DNA of 59,703 bases, from positions 1-59,703 of IMG/VR virus record IMGVR_UViG_3300036770_004625. One strand, given 5' to 3'. Source of the DNA: a virus. Positions 23,587 to 29,578 of this stretch are shown here, piece by piece. The translations under genes and the position numbers were made by a program. Below the pieces are notes generated by a model. The model saw only the letters and a program-made list of their open reading frames with translations. It made no database searches and was not told where the DNA came from. Position 1 is the first letter of the stretch. Every line of letters starts with the position of its first letter.

Positions 23587-24267
23587 ATGAGCTCGACAGT
23601 CCGAAAGAAGCAGGCGCAAGCTTTGTCCAGGGTGGCGCAGTATGACCCTGCGATACATAAACGGGGGCCGAAGCAAAGGAAGGTCCTGACCGAGCGGGAA
23701 GTTAAATTTGTAGAAATATGGTTGTCTTCTGCTGGACAACTCAGCATGCGGGAGGCGGCGATCGAGGCAGGCTATCCGGCGGCATCTGCCCATAGCAGGG
23801 CCACAGAACTGACCAATCCGGTACGCAAGCCCCACGTAGTGGCCTACATCCAAAAGAGGCAGAGGGAGCTCGGGGAGAAGTACGGGACGAACTTTGAGCG
23901 CCACATGAAGGATCTGCTGATGATTCGGGATAAGGCGATCGAGGCCGGGGCTTGGGCGGCGGCAGTCCAGGCGGAGTACCGGAGGGGGCAAGCCTTGGGC
24001 AATATCTATGTGGATCGCAAAGAAATCCGTCATGGGACGATTGACTCGATGAGCAAAGAGGAGGTGCAGAAGAAGCTGGAGGAGTTGCGGCGCCTATACT
24101 CCCCTCGGAAAGAGGTCATCGACGTGGAGGACACGTCTTTGGATGATGCGATAGAGATGGAAAGAGAAGCTGATCACACTACAGGGGAGGAATTTGATGA
24201 AGCCGGAGACAGCGTTTTATCGGAGGATGAAGGCGGGGATGAAGAAGACGAGGATTACCCGCGTTGA
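23587..24267 (+). CDS. terS: Terminase small subunit, 226 aa
   Basis: It recognises phage DNA and recruits the large subunit for packaging. I chose ATG 23587, which has GGAGG upstream, over the upstream in-frame ATG 23476, because the latter would put poorly conserved residues and part of the inverted repeat in the gene. Residues about 35-110 hold the DNA-binding helical part (LTEREVKFVEIW, then MREAAIEAGYPAAS, a helix-turn-helix pattern). The middle is helical, and the last 45 residues are very acidic. The large subunit is far downstream (30687). Confidence 0.8.
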   Translation: MSSTVRKKQAQALSRVAQYDPAIHKRGPKQRKVLTEREVKFVEIWLSSAGQLSMREAAIEAGYPAASAHSRATELTNPVRKPHVVAYIQKRQRELGEKYGTNFERHMKDLLMIRDKAIEAGAWAAAVQAEYRRGQALGNIYVDRKEIRHGTIDSMSKEEVQKKLEELRRLYSPRKEVIDVEDTSLDDAIEMEREADHTTGEEFDEAGDSVLSEDEGGDEEDEDYPR

Positions 24268-24586
24268 GTCCTGGGTGAACCTGGGAATTCCGGACTGCAT
24301 CCTGTCCCTGGAGAAGCGCTTTTTGTTGGTCGAACTGAAGGTGGCGGCGCCGAGCGGTCGAATAAAGTTGAGCGCCCATCAGGTTGCTTTTCATGAGGCG
24401 CATCGGGACTATCCCTGCTTTATCTTGGCAAGCTTTGGTGAGGCAAGGAAAAGGGAGATCTGGCTTTATCCGTCGCACAGGGCGAAGGATTTAGCGGTGG
24501 GCGTATGCCAGCCGGACATAAGGATTCCGGAGAACGCCGAGGGGTGGCAGAAGCTGGAGGAAGCATTCGGGTTTTCCCTAGATTGA
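24197..24586 (+). CDS. VRR-NUC/Holliday-junction-resolvase-like nuclease, 129 aa
   Basis: A small PD-(D/E)XK endonuclease. The motifs are in ESWVNLGIPDCIL (Asp), FLLVELKVA (Glu-x-Lys) and LSAHQVAFHEAH (Gln), the pattern of VRR-NUC and junction-resolvase domains. It may resolve branched replication DNA before packaging. ATG 24197 has GGGGAGG six bases upstream and is preferred over TTG 24194. It overlaps the end of the terminase small subunit gene by about 70 bp in another frame. Confidence 0.8.
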   Translation: MKPETAFYRRMKAGMKKTRITRVESWVNLGIPDCILSLEKRFLLVELKVAAPSGRIKLSAHQVAFHEAHRDYPCFILASFGEARKREIWLYPSHRAKDLAVGVCQPDIRIPENAEGWQKLEEAFGFSLD

Positions 24587-24611
24587 CTACCGGTAGTAAT
24601 GATGCTATAGT
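24583..24611 (+). promoter_or_regulatory. Sigma-70 promoter with palindromic operator at -35
   Basis: TTGACT (24583-24588), a 17-bp spacer and TATAGT (24606-24611) point to the gene at 24645. The perfect palindrome ACTACCGGTAGT lies at 24586-24597, overlapping the -35, and matches the operator-like sites at 21303 and 25178. Its position at -35 rather than -10 suggests the regulator blocks polymerase binding in more than one way. Confidence 0.75.
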
Positions 24612-24644
24612 GTGGGTGTAGTCAACTCATACAGGAGAATTACC

Positions 24645-24851
24645 ATGGCAAGAAAATGGCTTGTTGGCACCAACACCGCAAAGGTCGATGGTCCCTCATT
24701 CAAAACGAAGCGCGAGGCGATCGAGTATGGTCGCCGATATATCAACGGCATTTTTATGGTTTGGAAGGCCGATCTGCACGAAGGGCAGAAGGCAGAGAAC
24801 GGCGCTCGTCTTCGGGCATGGCTCCGGGATACGGCGGAGGCCTCAGCATGA
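24645..24851 (+). CDS. Small basic hypothetical protein, 68 aa
   Basis: ATG 24645 follows the ATACAGGAGAA leader. The protein is basic in its first half (ARKWLVGTNTAKVDG, KTKREAIEYGRRYINGIF) with mixed strand and helix content. The family is unknown. It ends in ATGA overlap with the next gene and is driven by the operator promoter at 24583. Confidence 0.65.
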   Translation: MARKWLVGTNTAKVDGPSFKTKREAIEYGRRYINGIFMVWKADLHEGQKAENGARLRAWLRDTAEASA

Positions 24852-25162
24852 GCGCCAAAGAGCTTTATCGCTTGCTGGACAATTACGCCGGAGCATATGA
24901 GACGGTCGAATCGTTCGATGGGGTTCGCATCATTCGCTTTGAAGTGGAGGAAGACGCGGGGTTTGGCCTTTTGCCCCTCGAGAGGGCCTCAGATGAGCAG
25001 GTCATCGCTTATGCGGATTCGCAGGGATATCAGCTTACGCTGGAAGACGTGCAGGAAATCCGGAGCGGTTGTTTAGCCTCGCCTTTGTGGGGAATGTTAA
25101 ATAATAAGGATGAGACCGTATCGCGAGCGGTGAATGATTTTCTCGATGCGTTCGAGAGGTAA
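24848..25162 (+). CDS. Acidic hypothetical protein, 104 aa
   Basis: Acidic, mixed alpha/beta, with no recognised family. ATG 24848 overlaps the stop of the 68-aa gene, so the basic and acidic proteins form a coupled pair under one promoter; they could interact. That layout resembles small two-gene systems such as toxin-antitoxin pairs, but no such family is recognised. Confidence 0.6.
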   Translation: MSAKELYRLLDNYAGAYETVESFDGVRIIRFEVEEDAGFGLLPLERASDEQVIAYADSQGYQLTLEDVQEIRSGCLASPLWGMLNNKDETVSRAVNDFLDAFER

Positions 25163-25165
25163 GGC

Positions 25166-25194
25166 TTGCAAGAATAAACTACCCGTAGTAATCT
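25166..25194 (+). promoter_or_regulatory. Sigma-70 promoter with palindromic operator at -10
   Basis: TTGCAA (25166-25171), 17 bp and TAATCT (25189-25194) precede the gene at 25225. ACTACCCGTAGT lies at 25178-25189, the same sequence as at 21303. The promoter is weaker than the other two by consensus. Confidence 0.65.
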
Positions 25195-25224
25195 AGTGGC
25201 TCAACTCATACAGGAGAAATTAGC

Positions 25225-25911
25225 ATGCTAAAAACGGTCGCAATATCAAGCAATAAAAAGACGGGCCCAATCGCTGTCACCTATCGATCGGGAGCGGCGG
25301 ACGTGTTCGGCACGTGCCCCAAAACCTGCGGGCTCTTGCCATGCGGTAAAGCTGGGGCGGCGGAGATTGACTCGGAATATATCCGGGCTGTGGTCGATGC
25401 GGTCCCCCGCCAGGGTAAGGCGTGGACGTACTCTCATTTCCCGGCCGATCAATTGCCTCTGCCCGAAGAGGGCAAGACGGTTATCAATGCATCATGCGAT
25501 TCGATGGACGAGGCCGTTCGTGCGTTTTCTTTGTCCCGTCCGGCGGTGGTGGCCCTGCCGCGCCAGGACTGGAAGAGCACTGAATACAAGGGTGTTCAGT
25601 TTGTTCGCTGTCCGGCAGAATTGTCCGATTCGTTCGCATGTTCCGATTGCGGCGGCGGTAACCCGATATGCGCGCAACCCCATCGGGATTACGTAGTGGC
25701 CTTTTTTGCCCATGGTCCGAGCGCGAAGAGGGTAGGGACTGGCACGGGGGGCTGTTATGGTTCGAGCGGGCCGGTGGCGATTCAGTGGCGCAACACTAAA
25801 GACAAGGGGGCCGCCAATGATGCCGAGGCCGTCCGCCAATTTGCGTGTTCGCTCCCGCCGGGTTCGTTGCTCCGCCATCATGTCGTGGGAGACGTCGGGG
25901 CCGCACTGTGA
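25225..25911 (+). CDS. Cysteine-rich conserved phage protein, 228 aa
   Basis: Unknown function. Cysteines come in groups: CPKTCGLLPCG near residue 31, FACSDCGGGNPICAQP near 138 and GGCYG near 171. Such a spread suggests bound zinc or an iron-sulphur cluster. The whole resembles the phage 'gene product 88'/DUF7227 type proteins in my memory, but I am not certain. It has the ATACAGGAGAA leader and its own promoter. Confidence 0.6.
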   Translation: MLKTVAISSNKKTGPIAVTYRSGAADVFGTCPKTCGLLPCGKAGAAEIDSEYIRAVVDAVPRQGKAWTYSHFPADQLPLPEEGKTVINASCDSMDEAVRAFSLSRPAVVALPRQDWKSTEYKGVQFVRCPAELSDSFACSDCGGGNPICAQPHRDYVVAFFAHGPSAKRVGTGTGGCYGSSGPVAIQWRNTKDKGAANDAEAVRQFACSLPPGSLLRHHVVGDVGAAL

Positions 25912-25913
25912 TA

Positions 25914-25967
25914 ATGCTCTTATTGGTGTTTATCCTAATGTGGGTTTTGCATGATTGGCTTGACTAG
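25914..25967 (+). CDS. 17-residue hydrophobic micro-protein
   Basis: Two bases after the previous stop, ATG 25914 opens MLLLVFILMWVLHDWLD and ends at TAG 25965-25967. It has no good Shine-Dalgarno site, so it would depend on ribosomes finishing the upstream gene. Composition is that of a membrane peptide, like the one at 19964. Confidence 0.4.
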   Translation: MLLLVFILMWVLHDWLD

Positions 25968-25988
25968 CGTCCCGGTATCCTATAAATT
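25960..25988 (+). promoter_or_regulatory. Probable promoter of the DUF932 gene
   Basis: TTGACT is at 25960-25965; TATAAA (25981-25986) or TAAATT (25983-25988) can be the -10 with 15- or 17-bp spacing. CCGGTATCCTATAA around it is identical to the promoter at 19702, so the match is probably functional even though the spacing differs. Confidence 0.6.
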
Positions 25989-26042
25989 ATCGACATGGCT
26001 CGAATGGTTCGGGCCTGCAACCTCAATACAGGAGATTTAAAA

Positions 26043-26876
26043 ATGACCGCTCACCGCTCAATCTACAACCAGCACGGCATCCCCGTCGATCAACTTGCCG
26101 CCACGGTTCCCTCTGTTTTCGCTCAACAGCCCTTTTCTGGCGTGTCCGCCCGGTACGGGTTCGTCCCGACAATTGACGTTGTGGAAGACCTCCGCGCTTC
26201 CGGGTTTAAGGTTGTGCAGGCTGGCCAGACCCTCACCCGCGTCGCGGATAAAAGGGACTTTACCCGGCACGTGCTCCGCTTCCGTCCCGATTACGCGCCC
26301 ACCGTTGCGGGCTCGCTCCCGGAGGTTGTGCTCATGAATTCTCATGATGGCTCATCCGGGTTTAAATTGTGGGCGGGGCTCTTCCGCATGGTTTGCGCGA
26401 ATGGGCTCATTGTTTGCACGTCCACCATGGGGGCCGTGTCCGTCCCTCACCGCTCGAATGCTGTCGAGGCCGTCCGCTCCCGTTCATTCGATTTTCTCTC
26501 CCGTGTCGATAACCTCTCCGAGACTGTCGCCCGGTATGAGTCCCGGCATATGACCGACGAAGAGGCCTTTTCTTTTGCCGAGATTGGCGCGCAAATCCGG
26601 TGGGGCTCCGAGCGGCCTGCCGGTTTGAATGCCCGAGACCTGCTCATGGCTCGCCGGTTCGAGGATGCAAGGCAAAACCTGTGGACAGTTCTCAACACCA
26701 TTCAAGAAAACCTCACTCGCGGCGGAGTTAACCTCACCCGCGCCAATCGCCGCTCGAGCACTCGGGGCATGCGATCGGTGCAGGACGATACCCGCATGAA
26801 CGTCCGGCTGTGGGCGGCTGCCGATGAATTTTTATCGGGGGATGTTGTGGACGTCGAGGCTGTCGAGGTAGCATAG
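26043..26876 (+). CDS. DUF932-like protein, 277 aa
   Basis: ATG 26043 is chosen because it follows AATACAGGAGATTT; an in-frame ATG at 25995 would need a leaderless message. The sequence has the DUF932 outline: N-terminal VSARYGFVPTIDVVEDLRASGF, central VVLMNSHDGSSGFKLWAGLFRMVCANGL in parts, a helical C-terminal half (ENLTRGGVNL) and an Arg-rich segment. DUF932 proteins are widespread in phages and plasmids; their role is not established. The gene stands alone with its own promoter and terminator. Confidence 0.8.
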   Translation: MTAHRSIYNQHGIPVDQLAATVPSVFAQQPFSGVSARYGFVPTIDVVEDLRASGFKVVQAGQTLTRVADKRDFTRHVLRFRPDYAPTVAGSLPEVVLMNSHDGSSGFKLWAGLFRMVCANGLIVCTSTMGAVSVPHRSNAVEAVRSRSFDFLSRVDNLSETVARYESRHMTDEEAFSFAEIGAQIRWGSERPAGLNARDLLMARRFEDARQNLWTVLNTIQENLTRGGVNLTRANRRSSTRGMRSVQDDTRMNVRLWAAADEFLSGDVVDVEAVEVA

Positions 26877-26916
26877 TCTCAGGCTATCGGATAGTCCTAT
26901 GGGATAGTTATAAACT

Positions 26917-26946
26917 AAGCCCCATGGTCCGAGGGCCGTGGGGCTT
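26917..26946 (+). terminator. Hairpin terminator after the DUF932 gene
   Basis: An 11-bp stem (26917-26927 with 26936-26946, AAGCCCCATGG on the left) with one G-U pair and an 8-base loop. There is no T-run after it, so it is a weaker terminator or a processing site. Confidence 0.55.
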
Positions 26947-26956
26947 GAAACTTGAG

Positions 26957-27008
26957 GCAAGGGCCGTGGGGCCCTTGCATTGATTGCCGATAATTGATAA
27001 ATTATCGG
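26957..27008 (+). promoter_or_regulatory. Two inverted repeats before the 92-aa gene
   Basis: A 9-bp perfect stem GCAAGGGCC (26957-26965 with 26970-26978) is followed by a 9-bp AT-rich palindrome CCGATAATT (26987-26995 with 27000-27008). A weak promoter (TTGCAT 26975, TAAATT 26998, spacer 17) lies across them. The second element would act as an operator or leader hairpin. Confidence 0.5.
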
Positions 27009-27037
27009 TTCGTTCAATCAATACAGGAGAATGCACC

Positions 27038-27316
27038 ATGCAACATGATCAAAGACACGGCGGCCCGTATGATCGGGGCCGCGCGGACTCTTACTATCGG
27101 CGGCCATTCGCGCCGCATTATTTCGTCGGCGATACCTATTCGAGCCCAAGAGTCGCCGCCGCCAATATGTCGGCGGCGGAGGTTGCGGCCTATGCTCGAG
27201 GGTTCGCGGACAATGAGCAGTTCGGGGATTTTAAGGACTGGGATTCACCCTATGCCCATGTCTCTCGAGACATGGGGGAGGATGGGGAGGGCTCTATCGA
27301 GACGGCGTCTCGATAG
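27038..27316 (+). CDS. Small hypothetical protein, 92 aa
   Basis: ATG 27038 follows AATACAGGAGAATGCACC. The N-terminus is His/Arg/Tyr-rich (HDQRHGGPYDRGRADSYYRR), the middle has MSAAEVAAYARGFADNEQFGD, a short helical pattern of many small phage proteins, and the C-terminus is acidic. The function is unknown. Its last codons form the left arm of the hairpin at 27294. Confidence 0.6.
   Translation: MQHDQRHGGPYDRGRADSYYRRPFAPHYFVGDTYSSPRVAAANMSAAEVAAYARGFADNEQFGDFKDWDSPYAHVSRDMGEDGEGSIETASR
27294..27316 (+). terminator. Hairpin overlapping the stop of the 92-aa gene
   Basis: CTATCGAGAC (27294-27303), loop GGC, and its complement (27307-27316) form a perfect 10-bp stem followed by TTAAAAAG. The CTATCG...CGATAG ends match the hairpins at 27842 and 28322. 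Confidence 0.6.
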
Positions 27317-27341
27317 TTAAAAAGTAATGGACGGGCCTAGG

Positions 27342-27373
27342 CCCTGCCGGTAATGTGAACATTACCGGCAGGG
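27342..27373 (+). promoter_or_regulatory. 15-bp perfect palindrome in the leader of the 144-aa gene
   Basis: CCCTGCCGGTAATGT (27342-27356), GA, and the exact reverse complement (27359-27373). It sits just before CTTAATACAGGAGAA. It could be an operator in DNA or a strong leader hairpin in RNA; the stem holds GCCGGTAA, also in the hairpins at 27891 and 28371. Confidence 0.65.
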
Positions 27374-27403
27374 TGCCGGTAACCCTTAATACAGGAGAAA
27401 ATC

Positions 27404-27838
27404 ATGGGCAATAGAGCCGTTATTACGTGGGGCACCGAAGGGTCTGAATCGGTGGGTGTTTATTTGCACTGGAACGGTGGCCGCGCGTCAGTGCGGGCTT
27501 TCCTGGACACGTGTAAGGCCCGAGGCTACCGGTCTCCGGTAGCCGATCCGTCGTATGCCATGGCTGGACTGGTGGCCGTGGTCCAAGAGTTTTTTGGCGC
27601 CACTGGGTTATCCGTTGGCGTCGACGTGATAAACCGCATGGACTGCGACAACATGGACAACGGGGTTTATCAGGTGGGCGAGGGTTGGCAAATTGTTGAC
27701 CGGTGGGGCGAGGGCTCGCAGTCGGTCGAGCTGACCATGGCCGCCATGCATGGCCGCGAGCTCGAGCAGTATGAGAGCATCATGGCCCAACTGGCGCGAG
27801 CCAGGGAACCGGCAGCCATCGTGTTTGAGACGGTCTAA
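27404..27838 (+). CDS. Conserved-looking phage protein, 144 aa
   Basis: The start GNRAVITWGTEGSESVGVYLHWNGG is a pattern I recognise from uncharacterised proteins in many phages of diverse hosts (described here by its parts NRAVI and YLHWNGG). The protein is alpha/beta and ends in a helical acidic stretch. The function is unknown. It is a single-gene unit flanked by hairpins on both sides. Confidence 0.65.
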   Translation: MGNRAVITWGTEGSESVGVYLHWNGGRASVRAFLDTCKARGYRSPVADPSYAMAGLVAVVQEFFGATGLSVGVDVINRMDCDNMDNGVYQVGEGWQIVDRWGEGSQSVELTMAAMHGRELEQYESIMAQLARAREPAAIVFETV

Positions 27839-27841
27839 GGG

Positions 27842-27867
27842 ACTATCGGGGCGCGAGCCCCGATAGT
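27842..27867 (+). terminator. Hairpin with GNRA tetraloop after the 144-aa gene
   Basis: ACTATCGGGGC (27842-27852) pairs with 27857-27867 around a GCGA loop, giving an 11-bp stem followed by TATAAAG. The same stem ends, followed by the same TATAAAGTAATGGAC, recur at 28322. Confidence 0.7.
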
Positions 27868-27890
27868 TATAAAGTAATGGACCGGGGCAG

Positions 27891-27927
27891 ACCGCGCCGG
27901 TAATGTGTCACTTAACCCCGGCGCGGT
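27891..27927 (+). promoter_or_regulatory. GC-rich leader hairpin before the 121-aa gene
   Basis: ACCGCGCCGG (27891-27900) pairs with 27918-27927 around a 17-base AT-rich loop. It lies 10-20 bases before the ATACAGGAGAA leader. Nearly the same element is at 28371. Confidence 0.65.
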
Positions 27928-27955
27928 GCTGGGGCCAATACAGGAGAATGACCAA

Positions 27956-28321
27956 ATGAAAGCTTATTTAATCGACCCTCAGGCCCAGCAAATCACCCAG
28001 GTGGAATACTCTGGCAATTACGAAGAGATTTATACGCATATCAACGCGCCGCTGTTCACCACGGCCACATTCAATAACGCGGGCGACACCTGCTTCGTCG
28101 ATGACGAGGGGCTCTTCAATGGTGACAATTGCTTCTTCGTCATCGCCGGTTATCCCCAGCCCCTGGCTGGGCGGGGCTTGGTCCTTGGCTGTAATGACGA
28201 AGGCGAGAGCACGGAGCCCAGCATTACATTGAACCAGCTGCGGGCCCTGGTGGACTGGGTCCCACGGTTTATGGTGGCGGCCGTGGCCGAGGCGCTCGAG
28301 GAGGAATACCGGCGGGGCTAG
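27956..28321 (+). CDS. Hypothetical protein, 121 aa
   Basis: ATG 27956 follows AATACAGGAGAATGACCAA. The start KAYLIDPQAQQITQVEYSG and the short acidic middle (NAGDTCFVDDEGLF, GDNCFFVIAGYPQPL) recall the DUF3846-type small proteins found in phages, which often pair a beta strand start with a late FF-V strand. The C-terminus is a helix. The function is unknown and the family call is tentative. Confidence 0.6.
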   Translation: MKAYLIDPQAQQITQVEYSGNYEEIYTHINAPLFTTATFNNAGDTCFVDDEGLFNGDNCFFVIAGYPQPLAGRGLVLGCNDEGESTEPSITLNQLRALVDWVPRFMVAAVAEALEEEYRRG

Positions 28322-28347
28322 ACTATCGGGGCCTTGGCCCCGATAGT
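28322..28347 (+). terminator. Hairpin after the 121-aa gene
   Basis: ACTATCGGGGCC (28322-28333), TT, and its complement (28336-28347) give a 12-bp stem followed by TATAAAGTAATGGAC. It is a near copy of the element at 27842. Confidence 0.7.
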
Positions 28348-28370
28348 TATAAAGTAATGGACGGCAGTTG

Positions 28371-28407
28371 ACCGCGCCGGTAAAGTCTTACTTATCCCCG
28401 GCGCGGT
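28371..28407 (+). promoter_or_regulatory. GC-rich leader hairpin before the 149-aa gene
   Basis: ACCGCGCCGG (28371-28380) pairs with 28398-28407 around a 17-base loop. It is a near copy of the hairpin at 27891, with identical stems and a similar loop. Confidence 0.65.
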
Positions 28408-28433
28408 GCTGGGGGCATACAGGAGAAAAGACC

Positions 28434-28883
28434 ATGTTGCAAGATCTAGTGAATGAAGACACCCGTGGCCCTGGCTTTCCCGCCAGCTACAAGTACGACG
28501 GCCTGTTGAGAGAACTAGCGGCACTGCTCGTGCCCCATATCCTCGAGCATGTTGATGTGCAGAGGCTGTTCGCCGGTGCGTCCCAGCTGGTCACTCGTGA
28601 GACGGTCGAAGAGATCGTCCAGGCGAAGATGGACGAACTGGGCCCGATCGACAAGGACATGATCCGCGAGGTCTGCGAAGAGGTCGTCGATGCGTCAGAC
28701 ATCGACGATAAGATCAACGACTGGTACGTGAACAACTTCGACATCTCCGACTATGAATCGGAGATCAAGGACATGGTCGATGTGGACGATGCGGTCGAGA
28801 CCCACCTCAACACTTACCTGCACGACGAAGTGGTGTCGTGCATCCAGGGCCTCAAGTTTAATGTCGAGGTTTCGTCCAGGTAG
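28434..28883 (+). CDS. Very acidic hypothetical protein, 149 aa
   Basis: ATG 28434 follows CATACAGGAGAAAAGACC. Strongly acidic, with a helical first half and repeated DIDD, DISDY and DVDD segments in the second half (about residues 90-125). The acidic, Tyr-poor pattern could mimic DNA or bind metal ions, but no family is recognised. It is a single-gene unit under the shared leader. Confidence 0.6.
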   Translation: MLQDLVNEDTRGPGFPASYKYDGLLRELAALLVPHILEHVDVQRLFAGASQLVTRETVEEIVQAKMDELGPIDKDMIREVCEEVVDASDIDDKINDWYVNNFDISDYESEIKDMVDVDDAVETHLNTYLHDEVVSCIQGLKFNVEVSSR

Positions 28884-28920
28884 TTGACAGCCACACCGAT
28901 ATCTGCCAAGATATCGGTGT
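28884..28920 (+). promoter_or_regulatory. Putative promoter with 12-bp perfect palindrome
   Basis: TTGACA lies at 28884-28889, immediately after a stop codon. A perfect inverted repeat ACACCGATATCT (28893-28904) with GCCA loop and complement (28909-28920) starts 3 bp later. A -10 such as AAGATA (28908, spacer 18) would lie inside the right arm. This suggests an operator; a terminator is less likely because no T-run follows. Confidence 0.55.
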
Positions 28921-28957
28921 AGTACATCTCAACCGCAGTCATACAGGAGAAATCAAC

Positions 28958-29230
28958 ATGCAGATCTACTCACTCAACATCGAGCGTCAATCCAGCTACT
29001 CTGACTTCAAACCCAACCAGCTGGTGTGCAAGGTTCAGCTGCGCGACATCGAGGGCAACTCTCAGATCGTAACCCTGGACGATGCGACCCTGGTCGCGAT
29101 CCTCGAGGTGATCCGCGAGGCCACCGTCGCCAAGTGCAAGGCCAACGCCGCCGTCGCCAAAGCCGCGATCGAATCCGCGATCGCGGCCCCAGCCCTGGAG
29201 GACGCCACCACGCTCAAGCTGGAGGACTGA
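28958..29230 (+). CDS. Hypothetical protein, 90 aa
   Basis: ATG 28958 follows the CATACAGGAGAAATCAAC leader. The first half is beta-rich (QLVCKVQLRDIEGN, IVTLDDATLVAILEVI) and the second half is an Ala-rich helix (AAVAKAAIESAIAAPALED). The function is unknown. It is the last gene before the non-coding stretch that separates accessory genes from the structural block. Confidence 0.6.
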   Translation: MQIYSLNIERQSSYSDFKPNQLVCKVQLRDIEGNSQIVTLDDATLVAILEVIREATVAKCKANAAVAKAAIESAIAAPALEDATTLKLED

Positions 29231-29239
29231 CTCTCCTGT

Positions 29240-29322
29240 CTGGCGCGTACCACGCGCCAGTCTTCCCGTCCAATTGCATTTTGCAATTGGACGGGGGGAA
29301 GTGATAGGCAATGCCTATCACT
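29240..29322 (+). terminator. Three consecutive hairpins
   Basis: Hairpin one: CTGGCGCGT (29240-29248) with 29252-29260. Hairpin two: a 13-bp perfect stem CCCGTCCAATTGC (29265-29277) with 29283-29295 and a five-base loop. Hairpin three: AGTGATAGGC (29300-29309) with 29313-29322. None has a T-run, so they may block read-through together, or bind a protein. Confidence 0.6.
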
Positions 29323-29495
29323 CCCAAACATCTCCCACAAAGGGTGGAGGCGGGGGTGGGCGGGCCCGCCTGGAGTCCCTTGAGAGTTGGTTGTGTTCCT
29401 TCTGTTCTGTCTGACTGCTTCCCACCTTTTGGCCCCGTCTCTCCTGCTTTGCCCCTTTAAACTCAGTTTTAGCCAGCCAGCCAACGAACGAAAAC

Positions 29496-29525
29496 TTGGC
29501 AATTTCAAAACACCCCCGGTATCAT
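29496..29525 (+). promoter_or_regulatory. Putative late promoter for the structural block
   Basis: TTGGCA (29496-29501) and TATCAT (29520-29525) are separated by 18 bp. CCGGTATCATA around the -10 resembles CCGGTATCCTA in the promoters at 19702 and 25974. RNA would start near 29532, 47 bp before the first structural gene. Confidence 0.55.
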
Positions 29526-29578
29526 ACAAACACTTTTCCCACAAAAATTTTTGCAAAAAATTTAAACCTGAGGCTGCT

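Larger units (their letters stand above)
29231..29578 (+). other. 348-bp intergenic region between accessory and structural blocks
   Basis: No convincing gene is seen. It holds three hairpins in a row (29240-29322), a pyrimidine-rich tract around 29380-29470 and a good promoter (29496-29525) before the first structural gene. An open frame from 29387 exists but lacks a ribosome site and looks unlike protein before 29579. Confidence 0.7.

Noticed and set aside
25995-26042. Longer start for the DUF932 gene at ATG 25995
   Set aside because: There is no ribosome site; ATG 26043 has the ATACAGGAGA leader shared with its neighbours.
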